Positions 6,543 to 9,993 of a DNA stretch of 9,993 bases are shown piece after piece; position 1 is the first letter of the stretch, and every line of letters begins with the position of its first letter. The notes under the pieces were generated by a model that worked only from the letters and a program-made list of their open reading frames with translations, did no database searches and was not told the DNA's origin. Source of the stretch: Desulfuromonadaceae bacterium (lineage in GTDB: Bacteria; Desulfobacterota; Desulfuromonadia; Desulfuromonadales; Desulfuromonadaceae); assembly GCA_027065245.1 (NCBI GenBank), contig JAMOOS010000199.1, forward strand, positions 1 through 9,993. The letters are read 5' to 3'. Both the position numbers and the translations under genes were made by a program.

Positions 6543-6544
6543 TC

Positions 6545-8155
6545 ATGGAAAAGTATCTAATCCTGAACACATTGAATTTCCCGATCTTATCGTTACTGCT
6601 GGTAATACCGGTAGTCGGGGCTGTGATTGCCATGTTTATGCGCGGCGATACACTGTTGAAATTCTGGGGTCTTGCAGTGACTCTGGTAACCGCTTTGGTC
6701 TCTCTGCCGTTGTGGACGAATTTTGATACCTCCACGGCCAAGTACCAGTTTGTGGAATTGCGCCACTGGTTTCCGGCATTAGACCTCAACTATGTCGTAG
6801 GTGTTGACGGAATCAGCGTGCTGCTGGTCCTGCTTACAACCCTGATCATGCCGTTGTGTATCCTGTGTTCGTGGACTTACATAAAGACCCGCATGAAGGA
6901 ATTCATCATTGTTACACTGCTGATGGAGACCGCCATGCTGGGAGTGTTTGTCAGCATGAATACGGTGTTGTTCTATATCTTTTGGGAAGGTATGCTGGTG
7001 CCCATGTATCTCATCATTGCTGTATGGGGTGGTGAGCGTAAGGACTATGCATCGATCAAGTTTTTCCTGTATACATTTGCTGGCAGCGTATTTTTGCTGG
7101 TTGCCATTGTGGCCATGTATATTACCACCGGGACTTTCTTTATCCCGGCACTGATGGACCACAGTTTTGGGTTCAGTTACCAGATGTGGATATTTGCCGC
7201 ATGTGCACTTGGCTTTGCCATTAAGATGCCCATGTTTCCGTTCCATACCTGGTTGCCTGCGGCCCACGTTGAGGCGCCAGTTGCCGGTTCAGTAATTCTG
7301 GCCAGCATTCTGCTTAAGATGGGTGGTTACGGTTTTCTCCGTTTCTGCCTGCCAATGGCACCGGCTGCCACTGTGTATTGCATGCCCTTTTTGCTGATAA
7401 TGTCCTTGATAAGCATTGTAGTAGGCGGTTACCTGGCGTTGGGACAGTCTGATGTTAAAAAGCTGATAGCTTATTCGTCGGTAGGACACATGGGATTTGT
7501 CACCTTGGGCATTTTTCTCTTAAATGAAGCCGGCATCAAGGGTGCTATGCTGCAGATGCTTAATCACGGCGTAACTACCGGTGCACTGTTCATTCTTATC
7601 GGTATTATTTACGAGCGTACTCACAGCCGTGAACTGTCGGTCAATAATAAGTTGGGAATGTTCATGCCGATTTATGTAACGTTCCTTGGCATCTTTTCTC
7701 TGTCGTCGTTGGCATTCCCTGGTACTAACAGCTTTGTTGGCGAGTTTTTGGTATTGTATGGCGCCTTTGATAAGTTCCCAGTGGTGGGTGCATTCTCAAT
7801 TCTGGGGGCCATACTGGCTGCTGCATACATGTTGCGCATGCTGCAGAAAATGGTCTGGGATGATTCCGATGGCCACGTACACCATGGTGACGATCATGGT
7901 CATGGCGATGACCACGGAGGCCATAAGTTGTTTGACTGCAATTTCCGTGAATTCATCCAGCTGGCGTTTCTGACTGTGTTTGTGTTCTGGATCGGTTTGC
8001 ATCCGCAGCCGCTGCTGCACATTATGGATACAAGTGTGGCTCATCTGCTGCATCAAATTGATGCTGGTAGTGCTGTGCAGGAAGCTGTACATCACCATGG
8101 TGAGCACCATGCCCTGTTAGAGACAGCAGGTGCCTGGGTCAGGAATCTTCTTTAA
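6545..8155 (+). CDS. nuoM: NADH-quinone oxidoreductase subunit M
   Basis: NuoM (ND4 homologue), 536 residues, is an antiporter-like proton-pumping subunit of the membrane arm. The key residues are visible: Glu148 in YIFWEGMLVPMYLIIAVWG (TM5; E. coli Glu144), Lys227 in GFAIKMPMFPFHTWLPAAHVEAP (TM7; E. coli Lys234; quoted in part), Lys258 in ASILLKMGGYG (TM8; E. coli Lys265), and Glu400 in NSFVGEFLVL (TM12; E. coli Glu407), the acidic exit residue that separates NuoM from NuoL and NuoN. QSDVKKLIAYSSVGHMG (301-317) is also typical. The odd parts are a loop at 439-460 with seven His and seven Asp, and a C-terminal HHHGEHH (516-522). From the family topology (N-terminus periplasmic, 14 helices), the first is predicted to be cytoplasmic and the second periplasmic. 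The protein is slightly longer than E. coli NuoM, mainly through these segments. nuoN follows after 21 nt. Confidence 0.97.
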   Translation: MEKYLILNTLNFPILSLLLVIPVVGAVIAMFMRGDTLLKFWGLAVTLVTALVSLPLWTNFDTSTAKYQFVELRHWFPALDLNYVVGVDGISVLLVLLTTLIMPLCILCSWTYIKTRMKEFIIVTLLMETAMLGVFVSMNTVLFYIFWEGMLVPMYLIIAVWGGERKDYASIKFFLYTFAGSVFLLVAIVAMYITTGTFFIPALMDHSFGFSYQMWIFAACALGFAIKMPMFPFHTWLPAAHVEAPVAGSVILASILLKMGGYGFLRFCLPMAPAATVYCMPFLLIMSLISIVVGGYLALGQSDVKKLIAYSSVGHMGFVTLGIFLLNEAGIKGAMLQMLNHGVTTGALFILIGIIYERTHSRELSVNNKLGMFMPIYVTFLGIFSLSSLAFPGTNSFVGEFLVLYGAFDKFPVVGAFSILGAILAAAYMLRMLQKMVWDDSDGHVHHGDDHGHGDDHGGHKLFDCNFREFIQLAFLTVFVFWIGLHPQPLLHIMDTSVAHLLHQIDAGSAVQEAVHHHGEHHALLETAGAWVRNLL

Positions 8156-8176
8156 TCTCAAGAATCGGATCAACTT

Positions 8177-9607
8177 ATGTTAAACACAGTATTTTTGCCG
8201 GAACTGGCACTGATGTTAACGGTCCTGGTCTTGTTCTTCATGACCTTGGGCAAGTTTAAAACTGGTACTGTACAGGCGGTGAGCCTGCTGCTTGCCGCTA
8301 TTTCGCTGGTGGCCGCTGTGGCCAGCTTCGGCTCTCACGGTGATCTGTTTTATAATGCTTACCGTGTGGACGCGTTGTCACAGCTGTTCAAGATAGCTAT
8401 AACTTTGGGCCTGTTTCTGGTGTTCATGCTGGGGCATGGTCTGACCGGTATTCGCCGGGAGCTACACACGGAGTACAACATGTTCCTGGCCATCAGTGCC
8501 ATGGGACTGGTGTTTCTCAGCAGCTCGGTAGAGTTGTTGACTATCCTGCTTAGTCTGGAGATCTCCTCATATGCGCTGTATGTGGTAATCCCATTCCGGC
8601 AGGGGCAGGGGCGCATTCATGTTGAGGCTGGAATCAAGTATGTTCTCTTTGGTGCCGCATCAACTGGTTTGACACTGTATGGTATGAGCTATGTGTTTGG
8701 CTTGGCACATACCACTTATTTGTCAGAATTGGCGCAGAAGATGCCGGCGTTGGTAGCGACTCAGCCGCTGGCGGTGTTTGCCATGATTTTTGTCATGACG
8801 GCATTCTTTTACAAGCTGGCGCTGTTTCCCATGCATTTCTGGACACCTGATGTTTATCAGGGAGCTTCTAACGAAACTGCTGGTTTCGTGGCCACCCTGC
8901 CAAAGGTGGGAGCGGTGTTGCTGCTTATCCGTTTTGCTGTAGTTGCCGGGTTTGATATTACTCAGTTTACTTGGGTGTTGGCTGTGGTGGCAGTACTATC
9001 CATGACTTTGGGTAATATGTCGGCACTGGTGCAGAACGATCTCAAGCGTTTGCTGGCTTACTCCAGTATAGCTCATGCAGGTTATGTGATGCTGGGTGTT
9101 ATTACAGCGAATCAGATTGGTATGGCAGCGTCGGTATTCTATGTTATTGCTTACCTGCTGATGAATCTTGGCTGTTTTTATGTTATCTACAATATTGCCC
9201 CCGATGGAGAAAATGTGACCTTTGATGACCTTAAAGGGTTATCGAAGCGCTCGCCTCTGTTGGCGTTGACTTTGCTGGTGTCTGCTTTCAGTATGGCTGG
9301 TATCCCGCCAACCATGGGTTTTACCGGTAAGTTTATGCTGTTTACCGGTGCGTTGCATAAGGGATTCTATGCACTGGTAATTATTGCTGTTATTAATACG
9401 GCAGTAGCCGCATTCTACTATTTGAAAATGGCTCGCGCTGCTTACTGTGCGCCTGAGAGTGATCCGGCCTTGCCGTTCGAGGCGATTGCATTGCCGCTGG
9501 GATCCCGTTTTCTGGCAACATTTTTTATTGTGATTCTTCTAGCCATAGGGGCGATGCCGCAGTCGTTGCTTAATGCAGCCAAATCGGCGATTTCAACGCT
9601 ATTGTAA
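8177..9607 (+). CDS. nuoN: NADH-quinone oxidoreductase subunit N
   Basis: NuoN (ND2 homologue), 476 residues, is the antiporter-like subunit that abuts NuoK in known structures. Key residues are seen: Glu128 in LLSLEISSYALYV (TM5; E. coli Glu133), Lys213 in AFFYKLALFPMHFWTPDVYQG (TM7; E. coli Lys217; quoted in part), Lys243 in ATLPKVGAVLLL (TM8; E. coli Lys247) and Lys385 in GFTGKFMLF (TM12; E. coli Lys395). The FWTPDVYQGA motif with Thr-Pro-Asp rather than Leu-Pro-Asp is a NuoN signature and separates it from NuoL and NuoM. The block QNDLKRLLAYSSIAHAGY (286-303) is also typical. The start at 8177 has a weak GGAT 6 nt upstream and gives an N-terminus beginning directly with the first helix. 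The gene ends with tandem stops TAATAA and is followed by the operon terminator, so it is the last gene of the unit. Confidence 0.97.
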   Translation: MLNTVFLPELALMLTVLVLFFMTLGKFKTGTVQAVSLLLAAISLVAAVASFGSHGDLFYNAYRVDALSQLFKIAITLGLFLVFMLGHGLTGIRRELHTEYNMFLAISAMGLVFLSSSVELLTILLSLEISSYALYVVIPFRQGQGRIHVEAGIKYVLFGAASTGLTLYGMSYVFGLAHTTYLSELAQKMPALVATQPLAVFAMIFVMTAFFYKLALFPMHFWTPDVYQGASNETAGFVATLPKVGAVLLLIRFAVVAGFDITQFTWVLAVVAVLSMTLGNMSALVQNDLKRLLAYSSIAHAGYVMLGVITANQIGMAASVFYVIAYLLMNLGCFYVIYNIAPDGENVTFDDLKGLSKRSPLLALTLLVSAFSMAGIPPTMGFTGKFMLFTGALHKGFYALVIIAVINTAVAAFYYLKMARAAYCAPESDPALPFEAIALPLGSRFLATFFIVILLAIGAMPQSLLNAAKSAISTLL

Positions 9608-9625
9608 TAAAAGTCGTAATATGCG

Positions 9626-9661
9626 AAAAAAAGGTTCGTCCCTAAGGGCGAACCTTTTTTT
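9626..9661 (+). terminator. Rho-independent terminator of the nuo operon
   Basis: A stem GGTTCG (9633-9638) pairs with CGAACC (9649-9654). It extends inward through TCC/GGG with a T-G wobble around a CTAA loop. It is followed by seven T (9655-9661) and preceded by seven A (9626-9632), so the A/U arms could lengthen the hairpin to about 16 pairs. It lies 18 nt after the nuoN stop. The A-tract on the left would make it an intrinsic terminator on the minus strand too, although no minus-strand gene is visible nearby. Confidence 0.93.
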
Positions 9662-9666
9662 ATGAG

Positions 9667-9697
9667 TTGGTGGTTGGCTTGATGGTGTAATGATAAT
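9667..9697 (+). promoter_or_regulatory. Possible sigma-70 promoter for apbE
   Basis: GATAAT (9692-9697) is a five-of-six match to the -10 box. TTGGTG (9667-9672) is a poor -35 candidate with a long 19-nt spacer. The placement after a strong terminator and just before apbE makes a promoter in this interval likely, but these exact boxes are uncertain. Confidence 0.3.
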
Positions 9698-9720
9698 TTG
9701 CGAGTGTGTCTGGAGTGGTT

Positions 9721-9993
9721 ATGAGAAATAATTTCGTCCGTATAATAATCGTGCTGATATTCCTGGTCGGAGTGGTTATTTTTCTCAATCATAGTCGTCA
9801 CGGTAATCGCTCCATGGTGACTATTGCCGGCGAAGTAATGGGCACAACCTACCACATAAAGGTGGTGGGCGCTGTGGCGGCTGATTTGCCCAAGGCGCTG
9901 AAAGAACGTCTGGATGAGGTGGATGCGTTGATGTCTACCTATAAAAAGAATTCTGATGTATCACGTATAAACCGTAGTGCTGTAAATAGCCCG
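9721..9993 (+). CDS. apbE: FAD:protein FMN transferase (ApbE family), 5' part
   Basis: The first 91 codons of an ApbE-family protein, running off the right edge. ApbE enzymes transfer FMN from FAD covalently onto Thr/Ser of flavoproteins such as NqrB/NqrC or RnfD/RnfG outside the cytoplasmic membrane. Seen: a basic start and one hydrophobic helix (about residues 6-22), then GEVMGTTYHIKVV (37-49), the family N-terminal motif, and LDEVDALMSTYKKNSDVSRIN (split 64-73 and 74-84), matching the MSTY-SD-S--N block. GGAG (9712-9715) 5 nt before the ATG supports the start. There is no Cys after the hydrophobic segment, so it looks like an uncleaved membrane anchor or ordinary signal rather than a lipoprotein. 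The catalytic C-terminal part is not in the window. It is separated from nuoN by a terminator, so it is not simply part of the nuo operon. Confidence 0.9.
   Translation, partial: MRNNFVRIIIVLIFLVGVVIFLNHSRHGNRSMVTIAGEVMGTTYHIKVVGAVAADLPKALKERLDEVDALMSTYKKNSDVSRINRSAVNSP

Overview
The window is almost entirely one plus-strand operon for the membrane arm, and part of the connecting arm, of a respiratory complex I (NDH-1 type, proton-pumping quinone reductase). It is followed by a strong intrinsic terminator and the start of an apbE gene. All recognisable genes are on the + strand. No tRNA, rRNA, CRISPR array, insertion sequence or gene-free stretch above 300 bases was seen.

Organism: the base composition is near 50% GC by eye. 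The Shine-Dalgarno sites (GGAGG, AGGA), ATGA stop/start overlaps and a U-tract hairpin terminator point to a Gram-negative bacterium. nuoD is separate (at least its 3' part is an ordinary stand-alone NuoD end), nuoH follows nuoD directly, and MrpD-like antiporter subunits sit in the cluster. To me this suggests a Desulfobacterota/deltaproteobacterial lineage (for example Desulfobulbales-like) or a gammaproteobacterium. This is a moderate-to-low confidence inference from memory of similar clusters, not a search result.

Layout: 2-649 nuoD (3' part, cut by the window edge); 655-1641 nuoH; 1638-2078 nuoI; 2075-2599 nuoJ; 2596-2913 nuoK. After an 85-nt gap come 2999-4492 (MrpD-like antiporter subunit 1), 4489-4737 (82-aa two-helix membrane protein) and 4727-6493 (588-aa antiporter-like subunit 2 with a NuoL-type C-terminal tail). 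After a 51-nt gap come 6545-8155 nuoM and 8177-9607 nuoN, then the terminator at 9626-9661. A new transcription unit starts with apbE (9721 to the window end).

How it works together: NuoD and NuoI carry the Q-site side of the connecting module and two 4Fe-4S clusters. NuoH forms the quinone channel floor and the first proton path. NuoJ and NuoK continue the hydrophilic axis, and the antiporter-like subunits pump. Where canonical operons have one nuoL between nuoK and nuoM, this one has a three-gene, internally coupled cassette. The predicted complex therefore has four antiporter-like subunits (two MrpD-like plus NuoM and NuoN) instead of three. No nuoE, nuoF or nuoG lies between nuoD and nuoH, so the electron-input module is either encoded elsewhere or replaced by another donor. 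The second MrpD-like subunit lacks the usual TM7 lysine, and NuoM carries two His-rich segments. These are the most interesting points in the window.
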